Source: Diplosphaera chodatii (lineage: Eukaryota > Chlorophyta > Trebouxiophyceae > Prasiolales > Stichococcaceae). From it: 64,000 nucleotides of DNA. Made by a program: the position numbers and the translations under genes. The stretch is from contig JAALGY010000061.1 in NCBI GenBank assembly GCA_032358165.1, positions 1,488,001-1,552,000 of the forward strand. The letters run 5' to 3'. Positions within the stretch are counted from its first letter, which is position 1. Every line of letters starts with the position of its first letter. This document shows positions 37,001 to 50,500 of this stretch, piece after piece. The notes beneath the pieces were generated by a model. It had not been told where the DNA came from and did no database searches. It saw only the letters and a list, made by a program, of their open reading frames with translations.

Positions 37001-37858
37001 TTGCGTGGTCGACCGCAGGACACAGCTGCACATGGTTCAGGACTCCGCCGATTCACAGCAGCTGCCCGCACCGCTCATATTTCTGTATTGTCCGCTCGTC
37101 CACACCCCCCGTGAGGAACAGTATTTGACCACCAATGGTGGACTTGCCGGCATCCACGTGGCCGATGAAGACCACGTTGACGTGCTCCCTGCATGAAGCT
37201 GAGCGCAATGCTTCAACAATTATTTCCTGGCACAATTGGATGCCAATACGACAATGCAAGTGTGCTGCTACTGTGCAAGAGCCAGGGCGGTGTGCCCGAG
37301 AAAGCACCTGGAGTCCATCTCTGCCAGTGCTGTCACAACGCTCTGCTGTTCGTTGGTCAGCTCCGAGCCGTCCGCCTGTGCAGCAGGCAGTGCTGTGTCG
37401 CCTTGTGGCACTGGTGGCGGCTGTGCTGGCTGCGGGCTGCCAGACGCTGAGCTGTCCAACACTGGCGGCGTCAATGCCGATGGCTGGTCGTCCACTGCCA
37501 TGTGGTCGAGCTGTTCCGTGGCGCTTTGCACCGCGGACGATGGTTCGTCCCCATCTCGCATAGCTGCATCGCCGTCAGGTTGCTCCACGCTCTCCTGCTG
37601 CTGGTCTGGCTCTGCCATGGCGGTGTCTGCAGCTGCTGCAGGTGCTGGTGCAGCCTCCGGATGTGAGGGTTGAGCCTGCGGAGCCGGCTGCGAAGGCTGT
37701 CCATCCTGCGCAGTGGAGTCTGCAGGCTGAGACTGTGCTGGTGGCGCCCAGCTCGAGGCGCCTGGATTGAAGCTGAAGCTGGGCGCGTTGATGTTCAGCG
37801 CAGTTTTAGGGAGCACGATCTTCTCGCCCGTATCCTCCTCGTCCTCCCATGAATCCAT
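34005..37858 (-). CDS. Eukaryotic peptide chain release factor GTP-binding subunit (eRF3)
   Basis: GTPase that works with eRF1 in translation termination, cytosolic, about 650 residues. The start at 37858 gives [20 protein letters not shown]. The first exon is a long Gln/Pro/Ala-rich N-terminal domain with a PAM2-like motif ([12 protein letters not shown]) near residue 20. G-domain motifs follow: G1 GHVDAGKST (about 37193-37071); [20 protein letters not shown] (36910-36812); G3 DAPGH in [19 protein letters not shown] (36613-36476); G4 NKMD in [12 protein letters not shown] (about 36221-36047); [12 protein letters not shown] (about 35811-35690). Domains 2 and 3 follow: [13 protein letters not shown] through [16 protein letters not shown] (35469-35257), [14 protein letters not shown] (about 34652-34510), and [19 protein letters not shown] ending DNAFSTS. 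It differs from eEF1A and HBS1 by the termination-factor pattern and C-terminus. Confidence 0.95.
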
Positions 37859-38552
37859 GGTATGCACGCTTCACGTATGCGACGCACAGCTGTATTCGCT
37901 ATGCACAACAGCGGCACTGGCCCAGAACTCTCGCGCAGCAAATTTTGCCGGTGATGTAGCAAAGCAGCCCTGGAGCACTTGAGCCCATGCTTTGCCTGCG
38001 GTGCAAGGCAGGCTTCTTTGTTGTGTGACACATCTGCATGCAGTGTTTGTTACTGATGTGCATGGAGGTCTGCACGAGTCACACACGACTGGTGCGCAGC
38101 CACAGGCATGCCGCAGATTTCATTACTGTTTGAGATGTAGACACTCCAATAGACCGTGCAGTTGAGCAGGCTTGATACAGCGCAGCAAAGTCCTGCGGAT
38201 CAATCTGGACGCTCCATCGCTGCATTCTACTGCTTACGATGCTAATCCGCTTGGTGCAGAAAGAGGTTCACCTCATGCGGCATGCGGCCATTGGCCACTT
38301 TGAGTCCAGCCCGCACAGCACCGGCCAGTTGATCTGAAAGGTATAACAAGATCGATCGCAGTCATGGCGACCGGCTTCGTGGCCATAAACGCTGCCGCAA
38401 CGCCCGATGTCGGAGATCATCATGAGGTGGCGCACTGGCACTTACATTGCAATGGGCACGTCAGTGTGCCGGCACATCCGCCAAAGCCACTGACGGAGGA
38501 GACACGCACTACACACTGACCACAGAGCTTGGCAGCTAGAATTCCCAAGCGC
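37859..38552. promoter_or_regulatory. Divergent intergenic region between eRF3 and the HIRA subunit
   Basis: About 0.7 kb between two divergently transcribed housekeeping genes. It must carry both promoters and 5' UTRs, and may hold an undetected first exon of the plus-strand gene. No clear TATA element was seen. Confidence 0.4.
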
Positions 38553-41500
38553 ATGGCCTGCCTGACGGCCGCGCTGGGGGCCTGGGCACAGGAGGCGGAG
38601 ACGGTGGAGGCACAGGAGGCGCGGGTCGTGGCGGCCTACGAGGATGCGCTGCGGCTGATGCAGTCGGGCGACGCCGCTGAGGCGCAGGTGCTGTTTCAGC
38701 ACACTGAGGCCTGGGGATCACGGTAGCAGCGCCCCGGCTACATGCAACACCACCTGCGGCCCCTGCCACTGATGCCTCAAGCTGATGCCCGTCAGCATGC
38801 CAGCACACCGGACGAGTGTACTCGGTGCAACCGCAGGACGAGCTGCGGACGCTTCTGGAGGAGCCCCTGCTGGAGGCGGCCGAGCCGCCTGACGCTGTGC
38901 TCGAAGCGGCAGAGGCCACGGGCGCCGTCGGTGCTGTCGGCACGCCATCGCTGGCGGCGCAGATCAAGTTCCTGGCGCTCAAGAACCTCGCCGGCAGCTT
39001 GGCTGCGGTGCGCTCAGGACTGAGTCGACGGTGTTTGCCATGGTCACTGCTCTGCTTCCAAAGGCTTCTGCCACCTTGTACATTTCGATGATGACCATGC
39101 ACGCCTAGCGGCGCAGGGAGACTCGCATGCTGCCGGCGGCACGGAAGGCGGGGCGGCTGCCGAGGCGCTTCGGCTGTATGCCCAGGCGGCGCGGCTGGAT
39201 GCCGGCGACATCGTGCTGTGGAACCGCATGGGTGCCCTGGTGAGGACCCCGCAGACATGCCCCAGCCTGGATGCAGTTCTGCAGGATGCCAGATGGCAGA
39301 GCCTATCAGCTGACACAGCAGCGATCTGGGGAGTCCTGGGCGTTGCCGGCTGCTGGTTCACTGCTCGGTCATGCTTTGCAGGCTGCGCAGCTGAAGCACT
39401 GGGCGGCTGCGCGCCTTGCCTTTGAGGCGGCGCTGGCGGTCAACCCTGCCAACGCCATTGCCCTGGAGGCGCGTCCTGCATCTTTGCATTTTCAGAGTTC
39501 TGCAGGTTCTTCCAAAAATGCGCAGCAATGTGATCCTCTGCCGTGCTGCAGGGCCTGCTGGGCGTCGTGCTGCGGCTGGGGGACTGGCAGGCGGCGGAGA
39601 CGGTGGCGGGGGCGCTCGCGGTGGATGACCCCCATCACCCGCACGCCGCAGCGGTGCTGCGGTCCCTGCAACATTCTGACCGCAGGTGATGAGGCATGCC
39701 GTGCATGATCCGTCATATGTACCCCGGGCAAGTGCACCTGCAGATGGTGACAACATGTGACGGTTGGCAACACTGTCGATTGACCACTCAGGCCTCAGCC
39801 CGACGACCCGCTGGCGCTGGGCAGCGGTGCGGAGCCGGGCATGCAGTCTGCGGACGCAGGAAGCACATCTGAGTCGGTGCTCGTGCAGCTGAACGGCACT
39901 TGGGCAGACGCCGCGAGACAGGTGCACGTGTGGTCTGACATGCTGTCCATGACATCTGGGCCTGACATCCTCCAGTGGTCCAGTGGGGACAGTGGGGCGC
40001 GGCCTCAGTCTTAAAGTACCGAGACTTCGCCTGTGAATTTTAAATCGTGTATCATATGGCTCCAGCGGCAGCCGTGCGTGGTGCAGGTTGCGGTGCAGCT
40101 GTCACGATCCGAGCAATGCGCAGCTGCTGACACGCAGCACAGCAGCCGCATCCGCCTGACGCTCCCAGCAACCGCGCCAGCTATGCAGCCTGTGCCACCC
40201 TTGCCCACCGGCGCCACAGCTACGGTGGTGCCATCTGCGGAGCAAACAGATGCAGAGGCCGCAGCAGACATGCACGTGGCGGCCTCTACAATGCCTGCTA
40301 CATGGCAGGCACAGCAGCCAGATGCTGCCACGGCTGCCGCAGCCACTGCAGGGCCGCCTGATGATGCATTTCCAGCAGCAGCTCCCGCAGAGGCTGCGGC
40401 AGCGCCTGAGGTCGCTGACGCTGCGGCTGCGCCGGCCCAGCCTGTGGCACCAGGTGCAGGTTGACCTGTTGATGCCGTGTCAGTGTCCACACGTGCCGAC
40501 TGCATACACCATGTCACGGATCTGGGACAAGGGGCTGTGGCTCGCAGGCACAGCAGCTGGCAGGGAGACAACCAAGCCAGATGCCCCGCAGCGGGTCTCC
40601 CGTCGCATCCAGAGCCGCAGGGAGGCGCAGGTAATGTGCACATGATGTGCACGTTCACGGGTGGCTGGTATGATATTACAGCCAAAAGCATGAGGGAGGC
40701 CTCCTGCCTATATGCTATATTGCGCTCAACATGGCGGCTTGCTGCGGTGTGCAGGCCACTGGTGGTGAGCAGCTCCTCACTCGCAATGTCGTCGGCACCT
40801 TCCTCGACTTCCTCGGGGAGCCACCGCAGTCAAGTCAGCCAGCCACTGACCCAGAGGTGTGGCACAAGACACGATGCTACAAGCGCGGTGACAAGACGTA
40901 CTGTCCGAAAAGCCCATGCTGTTGCAGCCAATGCCATACGCTTAATGACGTTGTCCGCGTCCTGCCACAGGCGGCAGGTGACGCGGCATCCATGGCGGCT
41001 GGAAGTGGTAGTGAGGCCGCGGCGATCGCAGCATTTGCGGAGCGCATCAACAACAGTGGGGGAGGCCCAGCAGCCGATGAGCTTGCCGGCAGCAACCTGC
41101 ATGTGGCGGCTGCGGCGCTGCTGACTCGGCTGCTGGGCGAGCTGCCCACACGACCGCAGCCGCAGCTGCTGGCAGATGTCCTGCAGCTGGAAGCAGCAGT
41201 CAGAGGTGAGCGCCTCAAGCCAACCTGCACCGGCGCAAGAGATTAGAGTGCTGATGACATGCTGGTAACTTCAGGAATAAGCATTGTCCACCCAACACCC
41301 GAGCCTCCCATGCCTGTTGCACTGCTTGCCGTGCATCATCAAACAGGGTACGATGCGAACACAGGCCAGGCAGCAGCGTTGATCCTGTGTCCATACAGGG
41401 TGGCCGCGCTCAGCTGCAGATGCGCTGCTGCTGGCGGAGCTGCATGTGGAGCGGGCCGCCGTGCTGCGGGCCGGCAGCGGCAGGCGGGGCGGCAGTGCCC

Positions 41501-44500
41501 AGCAGGCGGCGGCTGTCGAGCGGCACCTGGCGGCGGCAGAGGCCAATATGGCGCTCTCGCAGCTGGCCGGCCTGCAGACTGCAGAAACAGAGCCAGATCC
41601 GTCCTCAGCTGCAGCGGCAGAGGCAGCGCCGCCCGAGGGCTCGGTGGTCAGTGAGTCGGCTCCACCGCCGTTGTTAACTACGCCGGCAGCCTGGCAGCAG
41701 GCCGTGCGGCGGCAGTGGCTGCTGGGCCGCGTCGCCGAGCTGCGGAGGCAGCCTGCGGCGGCGGCGGTGGCCTTCGCCGCCTGTCGCCAGCTGCTGCCGC
41801 GGGACGACGCCGCAGCGCAGCCCGCAGCGGAGGCAGCAGCAGCTGGCCAGCTGGCCGCGCTGGCGGCTGGATCTTTAAGTCACTCGGCGCCAATTGGAGA
41901 GGATGCAGCTGCAGTGCAGCAGCCCACGGCGGCGAATTCAGACGGCTGCGTGGCTGCAGCAGCGGCAGCCACAGCAGATGTTGTGCGGCTGCGCGGCTGT
42001 GCTGTTGATGCGGTCATCAGTGCTGAGGCGATAGACGCCAAGCTGCAGGTGGTTGTAGTCTTCAAAGCAAGTGCACGATGTGGTGCCCAGCGAGTGCGGG
42101 CTTGGCAGGCCTGCACGGCAGCTGATGTGCAGCTTTCTGAGGCGACATCAGGCGGAAGCTGTGAGCGTTGCATCTTTCGGTGCCAACAGGCGCTGCGGTT
42201 GTACGATGTGCTCGAGGAGGGTCCGGGCCTGGTCAAAGACGGTAAACACGCCCAAGTGCTGCAGGTGCGCTGTGTTGGGCTTTGCTTGCTGTGCCACATA
42301 GCCAATCACTGCAGATGGTCGTCAATGTCCTGCATATATGCAGTGGTCGCCAGCTCTAACAGCATGCTGCTCTGTAACGACTTGCTGAAGTGAAAGTGTC
42401 CCTCCACCCACACGGCCAGCTTGACGCAGAGGCACGAAGACTGAAGTGGTGCTGACTGACGAAACACACTGGCTCCGCATTTGTGCGGCAGTAACCACAT
42501 ACGACTGGCCTGCACGCAGGATCTGCAGCCCCTGGTGCTCCGAACGGAGGTGTGCGAGGGCAACTGGCGGGCCGCAGCAGCCACCGAGGAGCACCTGTCA
42601 GCGCTGCGCCTGCTGCAGGTACCATCTTGTGCGGACGTTCGATCATGTGTGCAGGATAACTGCACCGATTGCAGGAAATGACTGCAGCTGGGTGATGGCA
42701 CCATGTTTAGTAGTGCATCACAAGGAGGCAACAAGCGCTTTGCTTGGGGTTGACGGGAGTAGTCGGAGCCTCCACTACTGTAGGGTGTATGGTTGGCTGC
42801 AGGATGCTGCTGCCGCGGCTGGCGAGGCGGGCCTGGCACCGCAGCTGTGGGCCGCGCTGCTGCGAGCGCACTCGCTGCTGCCCCCACTGCCGCGTGACGC
42901 AGCTTTCAGCTTCCGTGACGACGCGCAGCACGAGGCGTCGACTGCTGGAGCTCCGCCGCCTGCTGCGCTGTCTCTGCAGGTGGTTCACACTCATCTCACG
43001 TGGCAACTGCATGCGAGCCACACATAGCCTGCACATGATAGCTGGTAGGTCTCAGTGGACAGTACAGGAACTGGTGTCATTTGCCACCTTGCAGACATTC
43101 CGGCTGGCGCCCTCGAGCGTAGCGGCTGGTGCAGCCGCACAGATTGCGGCACAGCTAGCGGAACATGGCGCACCCTTGGATGCACAGCTGCTCAGGCTGC
43201 TGCGGACCGTGCTGTGGCAGGTAAGGCAGCAATGCTGATGCCCGACTCTGGTATAGTGGCACACCGATAGTGTTGAGGCAGCCATGATCTGCAACATGGA
43301 GCATGCCGAATTGCACAGTGTTGTTTGTTCAACCAAGTTGAAATGCGCCAGCTGCTTTCATGCTATAGGCAAGCAGCAATAGGCTGCTCTATGCTGCCTG
43401 CTGTCACCCAGAAAGCGTTACTCAAGGCTCAGAGATGAGCATGTTGCTCGAAAGGCCTCATATGTGGTTTTTCTGCTCTTTCATGTATTGGGCCATATAC
43501 TGAGCTCGTACCGTTGCAGTCACTGGTGGCGCTGGAGGCGTGCTACTGGTCCATTGTCCAGGGTGCTGCAGCGGCCCAGCAGCCGGGCGCCGCCGGCCGC
43601 CAGGCCACCCTGAAACAGAAACGCAAGGTTGCACACGCCTTCGAACGCCAGAATGCATCCACACCATCAACTGGGCCGGGGACTGGCCGTCTTTCACCTC
43701 AGTCATCACTTCCACGACAAGATGCTGGATCATCTAGCTGCACATGCATCCTGAGCAATGCCAGCGAGCCTTGGGGAGCAGCACGACTGGTCCGTGCCAT
43801 GTCCAATGGTTGCTGCGCATGTAATCATACAGGCGGAGGCGCTGTCTGAGCTGGCAACTGCGGTGTGCGGCCTGCAGCAGTTTCTGGCGGACGCCCCGCA
43901 GGTGCTGCCTTGCTCCTGCGCCACCCGCACAGTCCTCTTTCAGGGTGTTCATGAGCATCTTGACATACCATTGCATTGAGGTACCGCCTCACCTCGCTGT
44001 CTGACTAGGATGCGCAGCGTAGTTTTCAGATGAAGTTGCCTGCACTCAGTCTAGACCAATAGCAGGTGCTTCGTGACCATTCGCAGGAGCGCATTGAGAT
44101 GAAGGTGCCTGCACTCAACCTGGACAAATCACAGATGCTGCATGGTCCATTTTGCAGGACCCGGAGGCGGTGGAGGCGCTGCTGGCGGCGGCGCTCCAGC
44201 TGCTGGCGGAGCGGGGGGACCCGCGCTGCAGGGGGGGCGCCTTCCTGCGGCTGGCCATCCGGCGCCTGGGCGCCGCCTCCGCCCGCCTGCACGGCCAGCA
44301 GCCAGGTGGGGTGGCAGTGGCTGTGGCGTGCGTGCGCATCTGTGACACAGGTCCATACCATGACGCACGCTGCCAAGCCTTCACTGTGTCCCCTCGAGCC
44401 AGCATGCTGCTGTAGGAAACTGCATGCGTGAACGGTTGAAGTACTGTTGCAATATTGACAGTGAGCCATGGCAGCAGTGCTGTGTTTTGACAGCAATGCC

Positions 44501-47500
44501 GGGCGGCAGTGGCTTTTGTAATCAGATGTTTCACAAACGCATGTGATAAATACAGCACCTTCGCTTATGTTGCGCTACCGACTGCAGGCGGCGATGGGGC
44601 CGGGGCGGTGCTGGCGGCGGCGGAGCACGCAGCGCTGCAGGCGGAGGTGGACGGGGGCCTGGCGGCGTGCGTGCACCTGCTGCACGGCATCGACCTGCCC
44701 TGGCGGCCGCCCGGCCCCTGGGGCGCCCCCGTCGAGGTATCACATGAGTGTGACCCCGCTGAAGACATTGATGTTACATAATGCGTTGGGATCTGCGGTC
44801 ATGTGACTCCACAAATCCTGAACCCTGACAATGCAGGGGGAGCCCCTGGCGGCGCCGGTGGACAGCCAAGGCGCGGCGCTCGCGCTGTGGGCGGCGGTTC
44901 GGCCCCGCACGCAGGAACTCGCGGCCAGCGGCTCGGCGGCGAAGGTTGCGCGGCTCGGCGGCCTGGTGGACAAGCTGGCGCCGCACTTCCAGCCGCTGGC
45001 CGATGCCGCGCTGAACTCCCGCGACCCCGACACGTAGGGTCCCGGGCATTCTCTGTGTCGTTTGCACCTGCAGCAGAGATGCAGCATGACTCACCGACTG
45101 GTTGCAACACTTCATCGTTGGTTTCTCAGATCCACGTTGCAGCCCATCTGCTGGACGTGCAGGCTGCTGGCGGGCGTGCAGCTCACAGTGGATGCGCAGC
45201 TGCCGGCGGAGCTGCCGTCGCTGGTGGCTGCGCAGGTGGCGGCCGCCGAGGAGCGTGCCCGCAGCCCGCACGCCGACGTCATCAACAGCTTCTTCGAGCT
45301 GCAGGCAAGCGTGCTGCCTTGCAATCTGTCCCTTGATCACCTGCTCAGTTCCCGATTCGAGCTGCAGGCAGGCGCACTGCCTTGCAAAGCGTCCCTTGAT
45401 CAATTGTTCAGTTCCTGATGTACGACAAGAACCTAAGCATGACATCAGGGGCTAGGCTGCAGCATTCCTTGGGTGTTCAACCTTGCAGTTCCCCATGCAG
45501 TGTAGGCCTCACAGGCATAGCATTTGTGTGCCCGTGCAGCTGCAGCTGCAGCCGGAGCTGGAGGGCACCCTGGAGCGGGGAGCGCTGCTGCGTGCAGACG
45601 GCGACGAGCTGGCGGCGCAGCGCATGCGTCCAGCTCGCGCTGAGCTGGCGCTAAACCCCTCGCGCTTCGAGTCCTGGGAGATTTACGCAGGTGAGTGAGC
45701 ACGAACTGTGGCTGGGGTACAAGCAACTCGATATGCGAATTGCAGCCTGGGTGGCCACACTCAATTCTCCGGTTGAATTCCGAACGTGGTCTGCGTCGCC
45801 CTGCTTGATGCTTACCAACCTCTACGACCCTTCCTCTTGACAGGTGGCGCACGGGACCTCCTGGACCTGCTGCTCAGCGACGCGGCTGCGGCGATACCGC
45901 CTGCCGCCTGGGCCGCCGCTGACGAAGCCCCGCCGCCGGCTGCTGCCGCTGCGGACCCTGCCGCAGGCGCACCCCACGAACCATTGGATGCTGCTGCCGC
46001 AGATAACGCGCCGCAGCAGCAGGCTGCTCCCATGGACACAGATCCACCTGGCTCTGAGGGGACTCCAGCAGCTACTGCCCCAGGCAGGTTCCCTGTAGAG
46101 CCCTGTGGAGCATTGCCCCTGCTCTTCAACTCGCGTAGGAGGATGCAAGCTGACGGTTTGCTTATTGTGGCACTGATGCACAGCAAAACTGTGCTCACTT
46201 CCCAACCGGCTGCGTATTGTCCATCTGCCTATGTCGGGCCGCAGCGTGATGCTGGCCGCACTGTCAATGCACAGTGCAGTATCTGGTATGAGGACCCTAC
46301 AGTGCCATGCTTATCTGCAGGTGGCGACGCCATCAACATACCAGCAGTCAAGGCCCGGCTGGCAGTCTACCGCCACAGGGCACTGGCCGCGACGCTTGTG
46401 GCACGGCGCCTGGCGCCAAGCCAGGCTGACGAGGCGGCGCTCGACGAGCAGCTGGGCCTGCTACACTTCGACCAGGTGCCTGAAGTTGGCTTGCACCTTC
46501 TTCTCTACACTTATAGCACTGTGCGCAGGCAGCTCACATTTTTACAAAACAGCACAGTTTCTGTCGGGCTTTCTGCGGTCAATGCGGCTGCCTCGGATTA
46601 GACCTGCAGCCCTGTAGCTGTTGTTCCCACGTCATTCGGCAACAGGCAATCGATTTGAGACAGCATCATGCAGTGGCTAGCGTCTGGTCCGATGTCGCAG
46701 GTGCAGTGCACGCCTCCACTGTGCTCAGCCCGCTGCAAGCAGCAGCACCGGGCGTCGCCCGACTTCGCACGGCGGTGCGGGCTGTCGGAGCGGGCCTTCA
46801 CGGCCGCCTCGACGCTGCTGCCCAGGGAGTGGGTCTTCGAGCTGTACCTCGGCAAGCTGTGCGCCTCCAACACTCCATCCATTGTACTTCGTCTTTAGCT
46901 ACGTGTTCTGAAAGCTAAGCGCCTGTAGTGCCTCTAGTCTGCCTGTGGTGGGCGTCCGGCAAGCCGATGCGGCGCGCTGTGGCCTGCATATGCTGCATGC
47001 TCCTGCGGCACGACCTTGCAACCGCGGGTCGGCCTCCCATGCAGGGCCAGGAAGCAGGGCCGACCTGCAGGCGACTTCCTGCGCTGCTTCGCGCGGTCAG
47101 CACACCTGGCCGCCTCGCACGCCGGCGGCCTGCTGGAGTCGCTGTACGCGCTGCACTCGGCGCGGCTGAAGCTGCTGGATGCGCTGCCGCCCCAAAGCAG
47201 CGGCGGACCCACAGCTGGTCTGCTGGAAGCGGTTGCGCGGTACCGCTTTCTGCCGCCGGGCGGCTCAGCGTCGCGGCCCAGTGGCAGCCCGCAGGCTGAT
47301 GCTGACGCAGGCAGCGGTGCTGCCGCCGACGAGCCCGCTGCTTCCGACGGCGCACAGCAGGCGCCCACAGACAGTGGTGTTGCGGAGGCCCAGGTGGACA
47401 TGCCGCCATGCCAACGACGATTTCTTCCTTTGCCGTGCTTTACCGTGCTTTTTGCATGAGATGGACTACTCCAGGTGCGGCTGAGCGGGCTATACTAGTG

Positions 47501-50500
47501 CAAAACCCCACCCAGCCACCAGGCGATTGACCAGCCTGCATGCGTTGCTGCAGCCGCAGACAGCCCAGGAGCTCAGGGCAGAGCTGCGGGAGGACTGCCG
47601 CGCCGCGCTGCAGTTCGTGATCGACAAGAACCGCCACTTCCACCGGGCCCACTACCGCCTCGCAAGGCGCGGCACCGAATATACTCCCCTCTGCTCTCTT
47701 CGGCAGCTCTGCAGCCCCCTGCCTTCACACGGATTGCCTCCTGTCAGCTGCTGTTAGTACCACCACGTGAAGCATTTTACTGAAAGCCAGCTGCTGTGTC
47801 TTCAGATCGTACATGGCGGAGGGCGACACGGCCAGGGCCCTGGATGCGCTGCGGCCGCTGTTCACCCGCAGCCGCGCCATCTTCGGCATCAGCATGGAGG
47901 AGATCTCCGCCGCCGCCGACGCCAAGGCACGACTCCTGCAGTGCACAGCATGTCAGCTCTGATCTGTTGCTGGTCTGCATGCTGTCACCGGCCTACCCAC
48001 GATCTCAAAATGTGTCGCAGGAATCAGATGCACCCTTGCTTCAGGATCTTTGCTTCAATGTGTGTGTGTGTGTGTGTAAGTGTGATGTTGCGCCACATGC
48101 ATCGTTGGTTGGCGTGCTGCAGGTGGATGGTGCATGCAAGGCCAAGCGGCACCGGCGCCATTCGGCAGTGGTACCCATGGACGAGGGCAGCGGCGGTGCC
48201 TCTGACGACTCGCTTTGGGGCCGGAAGCCGTCCAGCATTGCAGGTCAGACCCCACAGGAAGTGGCGCAGGCAGCGCCCAGTCCTTCCCAAACCAGTGTTG
48301 TCGCATCTGTTGACATGACAAGCAGCCAGCTTCTAAGGGTGGTGGGGCATCAATGCTGGCCCCAGCTGGGTCTGGAGTCCATCTGAAGCTGTTGCTGTTG
48401 TGCACTTATGGCATCTCTTCTGTAGCATGAGTGTGCCTCAGCTGAGAGGACAATGAAAATGTGCATGTAGCGGGTTTCCAAACGCACCGCCTGGACAAGA
48501 CGCATCAGTGCACAGGCGGCTGGCCCCCACGATGGCTCCCACCCCGCAGGCAACGGCCTGGGGGAGGGCTCCCGCAAGCACGCGGCGGCGCTGCGGCGGT
48601 GCCTGGCGCTGCACCTGCGGCTGCTGGCGGCGGCGGGTGAGGTCGCCACGCTGGACGCCGCAGCCGTGCTGCTGGGCTCGCCGGGTGGACCCTGCGCCGA
48701 CGCCATGCCGGAAGTCGCTCGGTGGGTCGGCATGGCTCGGAGCAGCCTAGCACACATTTGCCTCGTCGTACAGGGTTGGTGCTGCCAGTGCGTCTGGTCT
48801 TACAGTGGTGATGCTACCAGTGCATCTGCACAACTGCTGTGCCAAAAGGGAACACACCCTGCAGCGGTATTGGCGCTCTCATGTTTGGCTGTTGGAGATT
48901 TGATGCCTGTAGTGTGCTTGCTTGCTTGCTTTGCTTGTGCAGACGATCATGGAAATGTAACAGTGACTGTCGTTAGGGACATTTCTGCCACGAATGGGAT
49001 GCACAAACTCTGTATCGAGTGCTTGTTAATCTTTTCATTCTGATGCTGCAGGCTGGCGCTTGGTCACTACGTCGTCCAGCTGGCAACGGCAGTTGTGGCC
49101 GCGCTGCCCGGAGCTTTCGAGCTTGAAAGTGCTGCTTCGACAGCCACGATGCAACAGCAGCAGCAGCAGCTGCCATTGGTGCACGCACAGGCTGTCAGCA
49201 GCATGCGGCACAGTCCCAAAGCCATGTAAGCCAGTGCTTCCGGCACAGCACAAGTCATTCCATCCAGCTGTATGACGAAAATTCCCATGATGAAGCAAGT
49301 ACTGCAGTCTTGCAGTACTTTGGTGACACCCACAGCCCACAACACACTGGCAGAACCTTTGGCACCGCCCAGCTTTCACGTGATACTCTTTGCAGAGATG
49401 TGCTGGAGCGGGCGTGGACCCTGTTCCTCAAGCACGACCTCGCCAGCGACCCCGCTGCAGGCTGGCCTGCTGCCGTGGCGCCAGCACTGCAGGCGAGTCC
49501 AGATGAGGCGCTGTCAGTGTGTCACAGTGCTGCGGTGCCGGGGCTTACAGGGGCCATGGCTGCATGACGGCTGCCCGCCCATCAGTAGACCCGTCGAGAG
49601 CCCAGCAAGCACCGTGCCGCAGGAGCTGGAGGCAGAGGGCCACGTCAGCGCAGCAGAGGCTGCAGAGCAGCGGCAGCTGGCGTCCGAGGCGGCCTTTGCC
49701 GCCTTCAGCACCGGCCACCTGGCGATGGCGGCCGCGGCGTCGGATGCGGACACCCTCGCAGCCGCCTGCACATCGCTGCGCAAGCGGCGCCGTGCGCTCG
49801 CCTCCCAGCCCGACAGCGTGAGCAATTCTTGAGGCTTCTGGTGCCCTGGCACTTCAAGTATGGCCGGGACATTGGGAGCCGCTGGTGATTTGCCCGCTGC
49901 AAGCTTTTGGGACGGATCTCCGGCAACAGACGGCCGCACTGAGTCATGCCATCCGTTGCAGGCGGCGGCCGCCAACTCCAAGCGGCTGCTGGGGGAGGCG
50001 GGGGCGGCGCTGCTGGCGGTGCTGCGGCAGGAGGTGGGCGCCATGGACGCCTTCGTGACCGTGCTGCTGCAGGACACCGCCTTCACCGGTCCGCGCCCAC
50101 CTCGATTCCCCGCTGTGGAGTCACTGTAGGACCAAGCACTGCTTGCTGGCTGGCTTCAACCACATCCGGAGCTGCAGCACGACCTGTTTGTGGCCGACTT
50201 CACTGCTGGGGCCAGGGCTGCAGGGCCATGGCAGGTTGTCACTTGTTGCCACGCCACCTCACTGCTGGTGCTGGTCCCGCTCCATCTGAGTGACCGACCG
50301 TGTCCTGTCGTGCTGCCGCCTGCAGAGGACTTCGAGCCGCCGGCGCCGCAGCACCGGGACTGCCTGCAGCTGCTGCGCCACTGCCTCGCGCTGCATAAGG
50401 CGCCGCCGGTGTGTCTCCAGTCGTTGCTCTGCGACTGTGCACATAATTGCATCGTGCCTGCATTTTGGAGTTTGATTTCTGCCTTGGCATACGTGTGTGG

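Noticed and set aside
34005..37858. Assignment as eEF1A or HBS1 rather than eRF3
   Set aside because: The [15 protein letters not shown] and [16 protein letters not shown] segments and the Gln/Pro-rich N-terminus with PAM2 fit eRF3; eEF1A lacks the N-terminal extension and HBS1 differs in these segments.
40033..40464. Plus-strand Ala/Pro-rich frame as an independent small gene
   Set aside because: It lies inside the HIRA-subunit gene between recognisable exons and is better seen as a low-complexity exon of it.
48059..48076. TG run as a regulatory element
   Set aside because: Simple microsatellite in an intron; nothing around it suggests function.
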